A stretch of 64,000 nucleotides of DNA from Ruminococcus sp. (GTDB lineage: Bacteria > Bacillota_A > Clostridia > Oscillospirales > Ruminococcaceae). The position numbers and the translations under genes are program-made. The notes below the pieces were generated by a model that saw only the letters and a program-made list of their open reading frames with translations, was not told where the DNA came from and did not search any database. The stretch lies in the NCBI RefSeq assembly GCF_016283395.1, contig NZ_JAEEMU010000042.1:57802-121801 (forward strand), given 5' to 3'. Below are positions 1 to 8,490 of this stretch, piece after piece; position 1 is the first letter of the stretch; every line of letters begins with the position of its first letter.

Positions 1-9
1 AATATCCAT
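1..9 (-). CDS. Start of a divergent gene, cut by the window edge
   Basis: Only the first three codons (Met-Asp-Ile) lie in the window, reading leftward. The call rests on a good ribosome site on the minus strand, AGAGAGGTGA at about 23-14, ending 4 bases before the ATG at 9-7. Nothing can be said about the product. The gene would be transcribed divergently from the GH97 gene and share its upstream region (10-225). Confidence 0.4.
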
Positions 10-100
10 TTTATCACCTCTCTGATATTTTACCACATCTGTAAAATGGTGTAAAGACTGTATTTCGGGCAAAATATCCACCTCATCTGTGATATTGGGG

Positions 101-129
101 TTGAAATGGGTGAAAAATAGATGTATAAT
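101..129 (+). promoter_or_regulatory. Sigma-A promoter for the GH97 gene
   Basis: TTGAAA (101-106), 17-bp spacer, TATAAT (124-129). The leader to the ATG is about 90 nt. A nearby imperfect dyad, TTACCACAT...ATGGTGTAA (31-55), could be an operator shared with the divergent gene, but this is weak. Confidence 0.6.
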
Positions 130-225
130 ATAAAAAATAGATAAAATATAGAATGGGATAATAGTATTATTATGCACTTTATACCATAAAGTGGTAATTT
201 AATAATATAGAAAGAGGGTATTAAA

Positions 226-3200
226 ATGAGGAAAAACTTGATCCAAAAAACTATCAGTACAGCTGCGGCATTATGTGTACTGATACAGCCGTCGGTACAG
301 ATAATACCGCGGAGCACCGCAGCAAACACAGCAATGACCTACTCAAATGCAGTCGTAGCCAATAAAGGCTCAGCCGCAGGCGATGCCGTTATCAAGGGCG
401 ACAGCGCGGCGGTAGTGTACGACAGTACCCTGAAGTCAGATGTGCTCGATCTGCGCGGCGACTCATTCGGCAGCGGCTGGTTACAGCTTCCTGCGATGTT
501 CGGCAAGGGCTGTGAGAACGGTTTCAGCTTTTCATTGAAGTATAAGCTGGACAGTGAGGCTGAGAGCTACACAAGGCTTTATCAGTTTTCACCCGTACCA
601 TTCGGAGCAGGTGCAGCACCCAGCTATTCTTCGCCCGATATATCAATCGACCTGAAAGACAAGAAGGCTTTCAGAACAAGTATATTCGTGGGCAAGGGAA
701 CAACTACCGAGAACGATGACAAGCACAGAGCTATATTCGATGTACAGTCTGCTCCCGACAGCGGAAAGTGGCATGAGCTTACGGCTGTATATTCAAAGAC
801 TAAGGCTGAATTCTACATTGACGGCAAGCTGCAAAGCATAAGTGATGCGGATACTCTCACCGATACCATGAGCAGTCTTTTCAGTGAGGGAGTCCTGCCG
901 TCTTATATCTATAATTCTATCGGTCATTCGGTGTATTCCGACAACGATATAAAAGCCTGCGTAGACGATGTTGCGCTTTACGGCTATGCACTTACGGCAC
1001 AGCAGGCAGCAGCACTTCCAAATGATCCATTGTATCTTTACACATTCGAGGAAGATACCATAACCGAGGGCGAGGCTGTTCCCGAGCAGGAAAATGCTAC
1101 AGCCCGTGACGGCACAGTTCTTACAAGCATTCCCGAGTACGAAACTGTTTCTCCCGACGGTACTCTGGTAACAAAATTCTGGAAAGACAGCAGAGGCAGC
1201 TATTACTACTCTGTAAGAAAGCAGAGCAATGGTACATGGGGCACAGTCATCGAGCCCTCAAAGCTTGGACTTGTAACTACTACCGAGGATCTGTCGTCGG
1301 GCTTTTCGCAGACAGCTCCTGCAGCTGCAATCGTGGAGCATGACGAGACCTACTCAATGCCTTACGGCAAACATTCTAAAATACGAGACAACTACAAGGA
1401 AATATCATTTCCGCTGAAAAAGGGCAGTTCCACACTGACAGTCTATTTCCGTGTTTATGATGACGGCATGGGCTTCAGATATGCCCTTGACCACGGTGCT
1501 TCAATAAAGGAGGAGACCAGTCAGGTCATCTTCCCAAGCAAGAGCAAGTTCTGGGGCAACTGGCCAAATGCCACCTATGAGTGGGACATGGTCGAGCTCC
1601 CAAGAGACAGGGCTAACGAGACGAATGCTACCTATTCCTGCCCGTATACAGGCGTTATCAACGATAAGTACTGGGTAACTGTCACAGAGGCAAGCGTTTT
1701 CAATGAGGACGCTCCTTACTGTGCAGGTTCTTTGCAGTTCATTGGTGATTATCACAGCCTGCGATTCAAGGGCGGCGTAAAGGTCAGCGGCATAACAATG
1801 GGCAGTGCTTTCCATACTCCTTGGAGAGCAGTAGTTATCGGTGACAGCCTTGACCGGATGTCCTCCAGCGACCTTGTACTCAACCTTAATCCTCCCTCGG
1901 TAATAGAGGATACAAGCTGGATAAAACCAGGTAAAACAGCATGGTCATGGTGGAGCAGCGGCGGCGATTCGCCTGTTGAATATCATACTCAGAAGGACTA
2001 TATCGACTTTGCGGCAGAAAACGGCTGGGACTTCGTATGTCTCGACTTCGGCTGGGCTCTCTGGGACGACAGTGAAGCTAAGGTCAAGGAGCTCTGCGAG
2101 TACGGCGCAGAGAAAGGCATAGGCATCTATCTCTGGTATGGTGTTAACAATAAGGGACACTCAGGCTATAAGGACAGCAAGGGCAATCCTGCATATCCGT
2201 ATTACTCGCTGCTTGATGAAGCAACTATAGTACGTGAGTTTAAGCGCATAAGAGGTCTTGGCGTAAGCGGCGTCAAGGTAGACTACTATGAGAGCGATAC
2301 TCAGGAGACTATGAAGCAGATGAATCTCTGCGCAAAGATAGCTGCTGAAAATCATCTCATGGTGCTCTTCCACGGCTGTACTATTCCCCGCGGCGAGAGC
2401 AGAACATATCCTAATATAGTTTCATACGAAGCTGTAAACGGAACAGAGTATTACAAGTGGTTTGACGCTCCTGCACTGGCTAACCGCGTTTCCTATACAT
2501 TCACAAGAAATGTAGTAGGCTCGGCAGACTTCACACCTACAGGTATACCAATATACGGTATTAAGGCTACAGCAGGCTTTGCTCTGGCTGACGTTGTTAC
2601 TATCGAGTCCGGCATACAGCACTTCGCACATTCTGTATACACCTATCAGGGCAATAAGGCTCTTCCGTTCCTCAATGATGTTCCCGTTGCATGGGACGAC
2701 ATGAAAGTCCTTGACGGCTACCCCATGCAGTTCAACGTTACAGCAAGAAGAAGCGGCAGCAACTGGTACGTAGGAGCTTCCACGCTGTCGGCAAGAAAGG
2801 TCACAGTAAAGCTTTCCGAGCTCATTGACGATGACGGAACATATACCGCTTATCTCTTCGGCGATAATAAGGACGGCAGCCAGATAGAGGTCAAGATAAT
2901 CGAGGACCTTACCAGGGACAGCGTTATTGAGCAGCAGCTTCTGGCAAATGGCGGTTTTGCCATGAAGATAACCAAGAGCGGTATGAAGCTTACGACTCCG
3001 TACAGCAATTTCAAATTCTACGAAGCTGAAAATGCAAAGCTTTCGGGACAGGCTTCTGTTACTGCCGATAAAAACGGCAAATACAGCTCAGGCAATGCAT
3101 ATGTTGGCTATGTAGGCGGAAACGGCTCAAACTACATTACATTCGACAATGTAACTGTGGACAAGGCAGGGGACTACAAGCTCAGGATATACTATGTATC

Positions 3201-3594
3201 AGGTGAGAGAAGAAGTCTGAAAATAGACGTAAACGGCTCATATGCCACAACTCTTGACGGTCTGTATGCCAACAAAAACGACTGGTCGGGAATAGCTGCT
3301 GCCGATACTACAGTAAAGCTGAAAGCGGGCGTAAATACTATCAAGCTCTATAACGATAAGAGCTACGGACCTTCAATTGACAGAATAGCTGTAGCTATAC
3401 CTGTTAAGGATATTGAAGGTGACGTAAATCTTGACGGCGAATTCAGTGTGGCTGACCTTGTTCTCATGCAGAAATATCTTCTCGGAGCAGCTTCATTCAA
3501 TAAGCAGCAGTTCACTGCGGCAGACCTTAATAAGGACGAGATAATAGATATCTATGACCTTATAAAGTTCCGCAAAAAAATCATTTCAAAGTGA
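226..3594 (+). CDS. Secreted GH97 glycoside hydrolase with LamG, CBM and dockerin
   Basis: A cellulosomal alpha-glycosidase. The order is signal peptide (1-33), LamG/concanavalin-like lectin domain (about 60-265), GH97 N-terminal beta domain (about 308-565), TIM barrel (568-820, starting at the AWSWWSSGG motif), C-terminal beta domain, a CBM35/CBM6-like module (928-1060, starting YEAEN) and a type I dockerin (1064-1122) with two Ca-binding loops (DVNLDGEFSVAD and DLNKDEIIDIYD). GH97 includes inverting alpha-glucosidases and retaining alpha-galactosidases. Asp686 in KVDYY sits where the retaining group keeps its nucleophile, and Glu735 in SYEAVNG is the likely acid/base, so alpha-galactosidase activity is my inference. 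The start is chosen for RBS AGAGGG and the signal peptide. The dockerin implies anchoring to a cohesin scaffold at the cell surface. The gene is monocistronic. Confidence 0.93.
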   Translation: MRKNLIQKTISTAAALCVLIQPSVQIIPRSTAANTAMTYSNAVVANKGSAAGDAVIKGDSAAVVYDSTLKSDVLDLRGDSFGSGWLQLPAMFGKGCENGFSFSLKYKLDSEAESYTRLYQFSPVPFGAGAAPSYSSPDISIDLKDKKAFRTSIFVGKGTTTENDDKHRAIFDVQSAPDSGKWHELTAVYSKTKAEFYIDGKLQSISDADTLTDTMSSLFSEGVLPSYIYNSIGHSVYSDNDIKACVDDVALYGYALTAQQAAALPNDPLYLYTFEEDTITEGEAVPEQENATARDGTVLTSIPEYETVSPDGTLVTKFWKDSRGSYYYSVRKQSNGTWGTVIEPSKLGLVTTTEDLSSGFSQTAPAAAIVEHDETYSMPYGKHSKIRDNYKEISFPLKKGSSTLTVYFRVYDDGMGFRYALDHGASIKEETSQVIFPSKSKFWGNWPNATYEWDMVELPRDRANETNATYSCPYTGVINDKYWVTVTEASVFNEDAPYCAGSLQFIGDYHSLRFKGGVKVSGITMGSAFHTPWRAVVIGDSLDRMSSSDLVLNLNPPSVIEDTSWIKPGKTAWSWWSSGGDSPVEYHTQKDYIDFAAENGWDFVCLDFGWALWDDSEAKVKELCEYGAEKGIGIYLWYGVNNKGHSGYKDSKGNPAYPYYSLLDEATIVREFKRIRGLGVSGVKVDYYESDTQETMKQMNLCAKIAAENHLMVLFHGCTIPRGESRTYPNIVSYEAVNGTEYYKWFDAPALANRVSYTFTRNVVGSADFTPTGIPIYGIKATAGFALADVVTIESGIQHFAHSVYTYQGNKALPFLNDVPVAWDDMKVLDGYPMQFNVTARRSGSNWYVGASTLSARKVTVKLSELIDDDGTYTAYLFGDNKDGSQIEVKIIEDLTRDSVIEQQLLANGGFAMKITKSGMKLTTPYSNFKFYEAENAKLSGQASVTADKNGKYSSGNAYVGYVGGNGSNYITFDNVTVDKAGDYKLRIYYVSGERRSLKIDVNGSYATTLDGLYANKNDWSGIAAADTTVKLKAGVNTIKLYNDKSYGPSIDRIAVAIPVKDIEGDVNLDGEFSVADLVLMQKYLLGAASFNKQQFTAADLNKDEIIDIYDLIKFRKKIISK

Positions 3595-3616
3595 GGTCAA
3601 AGCTTTATAAACAGTA

Positions 3617-3817
3617 CTGTAAATTGAAATAGGGAAGAAAAACTATGTAATACAGCCATGAGCCGTTAGTCATTAGGCATTAGCCGGAAGAGTTCGCTTA
3701 TGCTCACATTATTAAATTATTCGCCGAGGGCGACACATTGGCTAATGGCAAAAGGCTAAGGGCTTGGTATTATGATAAATGAAAATAAAGATAATACTTC
3801 CCTGATTCAATCATTAT
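3617..3817. repeat. R1 MITE-like element, copy A (complete)
   Basis: The left terminal repeat is TGTAAATTGAAATAGGGAAG (3617-3636). The right end (3797-3817) is its imperfect inverse, ending CTTCCCTGATTCAATCA. Between them are GCCGTTAG/GCATTAGCC arms, the conserved GTTCGCTTAYGCTCACATTATT block, the TCGCC-GAG-GGCGA hairpin and the complementary GGCTAATGGC/AAGGCTAAGGGC arm. There is no coding capacity. It lies between the GH97 stop and the hairpin at 3820-3859. Confidence 0.8.
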
Positions 3818-3819
3818 TA

Positions 3820-3859
3820 TTATCGCGGAAAGCTTTCTTATGAGAGTTTTCCGCGATAT
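3820..3859 (+). terminator. Hairpin, probable GH97 terminator
   Basis: Stem TATCGCGGAAA / TTTTCCGCGATA, loop of about 16 nt, followed by TTTTC. It is 225 bp from the GH97 stop because the R1 element lies between, suggesting the element was inserted into the 3' UTR. Confidence 0.6.
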
Positions 3860-3953
3860 TTTCTCAATGATAAAAATAAATACTCCTGTATCGGAGCGGC
3901 AGCAGGTGATCACAGTATTTTTTTTAAAATATGAATATTTTTTGCCTGAGATA

Positions 3954-3982
3954 TTGATATTTTCCGATATTTATGTTATAAT
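3954..3982 (+). promoter_or_regulatory. Extended -10 promoter for the sensor-GGDEF gene
   Basis: TTGATA (3954-3959), 17-bp spacer, TATAAT (3977-3982) preceded by TGT, an extended -10. Confidence 0.7.
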
Positions 3983-4038
3983 ATAGTATTACAAATCTCG
4001 GTTTAATATTCAACTTATTTACAAAAAGGGGTGCAATA

Positions 4039-5934
4039 ATGGATAGACCAATTGAAATAGCTGTTATTGTTGCGGGAATCGACGAAGAGTATCAGAACGC
4101 TGTTTTAGAAGGTATAAAAAAATGTGCAAAAAGGTACAGAGCTAATATTTCTTGTTTCTGTTCATTCAGCGGAGTCCTCTCAAGCAGGAAATTTGATATA
4201 GGCGAATACAATATTTTCAATCTTATCAATTATAAGAAGTTTGACGGAATGATACTTCTTACCAATACTATCAGTGATCCTCTCGAAAAGGAAAAGATCA
4301 CTTCAAAAGTAAAAGACTCGGGTATCCCTGTAACTGTCCTTGACTGTGATGACTATCCCGAATTCTATAACATAAGCATAGACAATTACAAAGCTATGCG
4401 TTCACTTGTGGATCATATCCTCGATGAGCATAAGGTCACGCTCGTAAATTACATATCAGGTCCTATTGCAAATCCTGAGGCTTCTGCAAGACTTAACGCT
4501 TTCTACGACTCTATGGACGCTCATTCTATCCCTGTTGATAATGACCGCGTATATCTCGGAGAATTCAGAGCTGCTGACGGCAAAAAGGGCGTAGATCAGT
4601 TCATAAGCTCGGGAATGCCTCGTCCGCAGGCTATAATATGTGCTAATGACGCAATGGCACTTGCCGCTATTGAAGAACTGGGCAATTTCGGTTATAATGT
4701 TCCTAATGATATAATCGTAACAGGTTTTGACAACACTTATAACGCTCAGCATCATGTCCCTGCGCTTACAACGGTATCACGTCCTCTCGAAGAAGCAGGA
4801 TATAAAGCCTGCGAGATACTTGTCAAGGTAGCAAAGGGCGAAGAACACGATGATGACACTGTCTTTGAGGCGGTTCCTGTATTCAATGAGAGCTGCGGCT
4901 GTAAAAGTAAAAAGCTCAATGATCTTGATGAATTCAGGACATCTGCATATAAGCTTCTCAACAAATGCAGGGGAGATATATCTCTCCTCAACCGAATGAC
5001 TACTGAGCTTGCCGAAAAAGACGATCTTGACGGCAATTTGCGTACTGTTGCCTGCTTTATACGTGATATAAAATGCGATAGATTTTGTATCTGTTTATGC
5101 ACTAACTGGGACGAGGTCGCATCTGAAAGTACTGTTTCAAAGGGGTATACTGCAAAAATGAGTGCTCCGCTGGTATTGGAAGACGGAACAAACCTGCCCG
5201 TAAAGGAGTTCCCGACTGCGGATATGCACCCTGTTCCACTGAAAAACGGCGGAAACATAAGTTACTTTATGCCGCTTCACTTCCGTGAAAACTGTCTGGG
5301 ATACTACATATTTGTAAACAGCAGCTTCCCAACAAAGAGCCTGCTTTGCCATACCCTCATGCTTAATATAAGCAACTCTATCGAAAATATCCGCAAGCTC
5401 CTGCATATGAACAGCATGATAAAGGAGCTTGACCGACTTTATGTTATTGATCCGCTCTGCAACATCTATAACAGAAACGGATTTATCAGAGCAGCTGATG
5501 AACTGCTGAAAAAGAGTCAGGGCACTAACAGTAAATTCCTTATCTCGTTTATAGATATGGACGGTCTGAAGCCCGTAAATGACAATTACGGTCATAAAGA
5601 GGGCGATTTCGCTCTCCAGCAGCTTGCAAACGTTATAAAGGAGTGTTGCCGCGGCGGCAGGATATGCGCACGTTTCGGCGGTGATGAGTTCATTATTTTC
5701 GGTGATAACGCCTGTGATGAGGATATTGATGCACTTGAAAGCGTGTTCAATGTTCAGCTCAAAAACATGAACAGACTTATCCATAAGCCTTACGAGCTTG
5801 ATGCAAGTATAGGCACTATAGTTACCGAGGTCAATGACGAAACTTCACTTTTCAACCTTATAACACAGGCTGATGAAATAATGTACGAGAGGAAAAAGCG
5901 TAAGAGAACTTCTCGCTACCTCAGACACGACTGA
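4039..5934 (+). CDS. LacI-type ligand-binding domain fused to GGDEF diguanylate cyclase
   Basis: Residues 1-290 form a periplasmic-binding-protein/LacI-type sugar sensor (IEIAVIVAG start, then FDGMILLTN, SIDNYKAM, ICANDAMALAAIEELG and the TVSRPLEEAG motif), but the usual N-terminal HTH is absent. A linker of about 150 residues follows, then a GGDEF domain (about 455-630) with intact GGDEF at 547-551. It has no signal peptide or membrane segment, so it should act in the cytosol. The product would be c-di-GMP, made in response to an imported small molecule, probably a sugar; this is inference. The inhibitory I-site RxxD is replaced by RGGR, so product inhibition may be lost. RBS AAAGGGG precedes the ATG. 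The gene has its own promoter and ends against the R3 palindrome. Confidence 0.9.
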   Translation: MDRPIEIAVIVAGIDEEYQNAVLEGIKKCAKRYRANISCFCSFSGVLSSRKFDIGEYNIFNLINYKKFDGMILLTNTISDPLEKEKITSKVKDSGIPVTVLDCDDYPEFYNISIDNYKAMRSLVDHILDEHKVTLVNYISGPIANPEASARLNAFYDSMDAHSIPVDNDRVYLGEFRAADGKKGVDQFISSGMPRPQAIICANDAMALAAIEELGNFGYNVPNDIIVTGFDNTYNAQHHVPALTTVSRPLEEAGYKACEILVKVAKGEEHDDDTVFEAVPVFNESCGCKSKKLNDLDEFRTSAYKLLNKCRGDISLLNRMTTELAEKDDLDGNLRTVACFIRDIKCDRFCICLCTNWDEVASESTVSKGYTAKMSAPLVLEDGTNLPVKEFPTADMHPVPLKNGGNISYFMPLHFRENCLGYYIFVNSSFPTKSLLCHTLMLNISNSIENIRKLLHMNSMIKELDRLYVIDPLCNIYNRNGFIRAADELLKKSQGTNSKFLISFIDMDGLKPVNDNYGHKEGDFALQQLANVIKECCRGGRICARFGGDEFIIFGDNACDEDIDALESVFNVQLKNMNRLIHKPYELDASIGTIVTEVNDETSLFNLITQADEIMYERKKRKRTSRYLRHD

Positions 5935-5997
5935 TGTGATGACAAAACGCCCCGTTGCATAACCGTTATACTCATACAGAAATTTATGCTTATTATT

Positions 5998-6197
5998 GAG
6001 AGAACCCCTTTTGAAAAAGGGGCTTCTCTCAAACTCTCTCCCGAAAACTTCTGTTTTTATTTTTTCCCGGATAGGGCGCGTATGTAAAATAAAAAGACTT
6101 GCAAGTATACAGGTCGCGCCCTATCCGGGAAAAAATCAGATAAAAGTCTTTGGAAAGGGGTTCGGGGGAAAACCTTTCCTCAGAAAGGGTTCCCCCG
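5998..6197. repeat. R3: 200-bp long imperfect palindrome
   Basis: The core arms are perfect 22-bp inverted repeats (6059-6080 and 6115-6136, built on TTTTTTCCCGGATAGGGCGCG) around a 34-bp A/T-rich centre. The outer arms also pair imperfectly: AACCCCTTTTGAAAAAGGGG on the left against GGAAAGGGTTCCCCC-type sequence on the right, each arm holding its own smaller hairpin. Both strands therefore read similar short frames, which are not genes. It sits between converging genes and could end transcription in both directions. Confidence 0.8.
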
Positions 6198-6254
6198 ATA
6201 AATAAATATAAGCTTTTATACAAGTACTGCGGTCATACATCGGGGCGTATATTA

Positions 6255-7787
6255 TCACAGCAGCGGAGCGAACATATTGAGTACAGCTCCTGCGATTTTT
6301 TTGAACATTGAACGGTTGTTGCAGTCCTCCATAGTTATGAGCTGTGAAAGCTCGGCAGTTTCATTGAAATCCCGCACCATTTCTTTTATGACGGAACATT
6401 CATATAATACGCTTCCACATTCAAAATGCAGATAGAAGCTCCTGTAGTCGAAATTGATAGTACCTATAAGTGCGGTCTTGCCGTCTGCAACGCAGGTCTT
6501 TGCATGGATAAAACCTGGGGTGTATTCGTATATCTTTACTCCGAGTGCAGTAAGCTGGGCGTAGTTGTTCCACGCTATCATGTGAACATACCATTTGTCG
6601 GGGATATGCGGAGTGATTATTCTTACATTGACACCTTTCTTCGCAGCAAATCCGAGAGCATTTGTCATTTCCTCATCGAGGATAAGATAGGGCGTTGTAA
6701 TGCATACGTACTCTCGGGCATTATTGATAAGTTCGAGATATACACGCTTTCCCACAGGTTCTTCATCAAGTGGTGAATCGGAAAACGGCTGCACAAAGCC
6801 GTCATCTTTCAGCATGGAAAGATACTGTGGCATATGCGGACTGAATTTCTGCAATTCGCTGTTTTCAGCCTTTTCCCAGAGCTGTAGGAACATGACCGTA
6901 TAATTCCACACTGCCTGTCCGCGTATCATTATACCCGTGTCCTTCCAGTGTCCGAAACGCTCCTTGCGGTTGATATATTCATCGGCGATATTAGTACCGC
7001 CGTTAAATGCTGTATGACCGTCGATAATAACGATCTTTCTGTGGTCACGGTTGTTCTGCACCGATGATATCATGGGGCGGAAAGGATTGAATACCTTGCA
7101 CTTTATGCCGTGTTCTGCAAGGTTGCGGAATGGCTTGACGGAGTTGAGCATACCTGTGCCAATGCCGTCATACATAAGCCTTACGTCTAATCCCTCAGCA
7201 GCTTTCTTAATTAGAAGTTCCGATAAGGTATCAAACATATATCCCTCGGTGATTATAAAAAACTCAAGGAATATAAAATGCTTTGCGGACTCTATTTCCT
7301 TAACAAGTCTTTCAAACTGTACCTCGCCAAGCGGAAAATATTCCGCATCAAGATTTCTGTAAACGGGGTACATACCGTAGTCCGAAACATATCTTGCAAG
7401 ATTGAGTGCATCAGGACACATGGCAGACAGCTCGTTCATTATGTCATTATCCTGAACAAGCAGTTCCTTTGTCTGCTTTTGATTTCGCATATCAAGGGAT
7501 TTGGGAAACTGCTGTGAAAGCTTTATGAAGAGATAGGATATACCGCCCATAAGAGGGAAAACACTGATAATTACTATCCATGCGAAACGATAGGAGATAG
7601 GTTCGTTCTTGTTGGTGATATATATGGCAAGTATTATGTCAAGAATAATAAGAATGAAGTATACAAAGTAAAAACGTGTTCCGAGACTTGCTACAGCAAG
7701 CATCAAAAATGCGATCTGAAATAGCAGAAGTATAACGAATGCAGCGTTTGTACTGAGGATACTGCTTAGAAGTTTTTTTATCTTCAT
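6255..7787 (-). CDS. cls: Cardiolipin synthase (phospholipase D family)
   Basis: Joins two phosphatidylglycerol molecules into cardiolipin plus glycerol at the membrane. Two N-terminal hydrophobic segments lie within residues 10-80. Two HKD catalytic motifs follow: H249-R-K251-x4-D256 with GGTN after it, and H428-A-K430-x4-D435 with GTINFD after it. The length of 510 aa is normal for bacterial ClsA. RBS GGAGG precedes the ATG. It stands alone, converging with the sensor-GGDEF gene, and faces the thioesterase gene divergently across R1 copy B. Confident family call; which lipid pool it serves cannot be seen. Confidence 0.92.
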   Translation of the reverse strand: MKIKKLLSSILSTNAAFVILLLFQIAFLMLAVASLGTRFYFVYFILIILDIILAIYITNKNEPISYRFAWIVIISVFPLMGGISYLFIKLSQQFPKSLDMRNQKQTKELLVQDNDIMNELSAMCPDALNLARYVSDYGMYPVYRNLDAEYFPLGEVQFERLVKEIESAKHFIFLEFFIITEGYMFDTLSELLIKKAAEGLDVRLMYDGIGTGMLNSVKPFRNLAEHGIKCKVFNPFRPMISSVQNNRDHRKIVIIDGHTAFNGGTNIADEYINRKERFGHWKDTGIMIRGQAVWNYTVMFLQLWEKAENSELQKFSPHMPQYLSMLKDDGFVQPFSDSPLDEEPVGKRVYLELINNAREYVCITTPYLILDEEMTNALGFAAKKGVNVRIITPHIPDKWYVHMIAWNNYAQLTALGVKIYEYTPGFIHAKTCVADGKTALIGTINFDYRSFYLHFECGSVLYECSVIKEMVRDFNETAELSQLITMEDCNNRSMFKKIAGAVLNMFAPLL

Positions 7788-7817
7788 TTTCCACCTCCTG
7801 ATGATGATATAAAGATC

Positions 7818-7890
7818 ACTGTAATAAAGCCGTTAGCCATTAGCCATTAGGTATTAGCCGAAAGAGTTTGCTTACGCTCACATTATTATA
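7818..7890. repeat. R1 fragment, copy B
   Basis: The left half of R1 only: AAGCCGTTAGCCATTAGCC, then GCCGAAAGAGTTTGCTTACGCTCACATTATT, after which the match ends. It occupies the shared upstream region of cls and the thioesterase gene. Confidence 0.7.
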
Positions 7891-7969
7891 TCATATTTTT
7901 TTTATAATAGCAACGATAGCGGCGTATTAGATAACACGCTGCTCAGATACGATGAAAGGAATGATGTAT

Positions 7970-8404
7970 ATGAATAATATCAGACCATATGAAAGAAATG
8001 TATATTACTATGAGACAGATAAGATGGGTGTGGTACACCATTCAAACTATATAAGGATATTCGAGGAAACAAGAATACACTTTCTCAACGAAGCAGGAAT
8101 GCCTTTTGAACAGATAGAAGCAATGGGTATATATATGCCTGTGCTTTCTGTGGAGTGCAGGTACAAGCGTCCTCTTTGCTTTGATGAGCCATTTGCAGTA
8201 TACCCAAAAATCATAAAGTTTAACGGTACAACACTGCATCTTGAATATAAAATTATAAGCAGAAAAACAGGTGAGATCTGCGTTGAAGGCAGTTCTTCGC
8301 ACTGTTTTACCGATCTTGAGCTTAGACCGCTCAGAACAAAGATCCACTATCCTGATATATATAAAGTATTCAGTGACTATAACGGTTATGAGATAAAAGA
8401 ATAA
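7970..8404 (+). CDS. Hotdog-fold acyl-CoA thioesterase (YbgC/4-HBT family)
   Basis: 144 aa, the usual size of a single hotdog domain. The motif Y-Y-E-T-D-K-M-G-V-V-H-H-S-N-Y carries the family's Asp near residue 16 and the following His/Asn helix. It hydrolyses acyl-CoA or acyl-ACP thioesters in the cytosol; the natural substrate cannot be told. The start is set at 7970 because AAAGGA (7955-7960) lies 9 bases ahead. The upstream in-frame ATG at 7952 overlaps this ribosome site and the one at 7961 directly abuts it. A clear terminator follows, so it is a single-gene unit. Confidence 0.85.
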   Translation: MNNIRPYERNVYYYETDKMGVVHHSNYIRIFEETRIHFLNEAGMPFEQIEAMGIYMPVLSVECRYKRPLCFDEPFAVYPKIIKFNGTTLHLEYKIISRKTGEICVEGSSSHCFTDLELRPLRTKIHYPDIYKVFSDYNGYEIKE

Positions 8405-8410
8405 AAAGTA

Positions 8411-8437
8411 AAAAGCTCCCACGTAGGGAGCTTTTTT
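8411..8437 (+). terminator. Rho-independent terminator of the thioesterase gene
   Basis: AAAAAGCTCCC-ACGTA-GGGAGCTTTTTT, directly after the stop. It may also serve the converging GH16 gene (A-run on the other side). Confidence 0.9.
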
Positions 8438-8490
8438 ATGTTAGAGTATCGAAGATGCTTTTAGTCGGTGGAGACTTGTTTTGATAGAGG

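Noticed and set aside
3617..3817. R1 repeats considered as a CRISPR array
   Set aside because: Copies are scattered over 54 kb, are not regularly spaced, and no cas gene is present.
5137..5784. Open frame of 215 codons, minus strand
   Set aside because: It lies wholly inside the sensor-GGDEF gene in another frame and has no domain.
5998..6223. Two overlapping short reading frames on opposite strands (64 and 69 codons)
   Set aside because: Both arise from the R3 palindrome, read alike on each strand (both contain FSRIGR) and lack ribosome sites.
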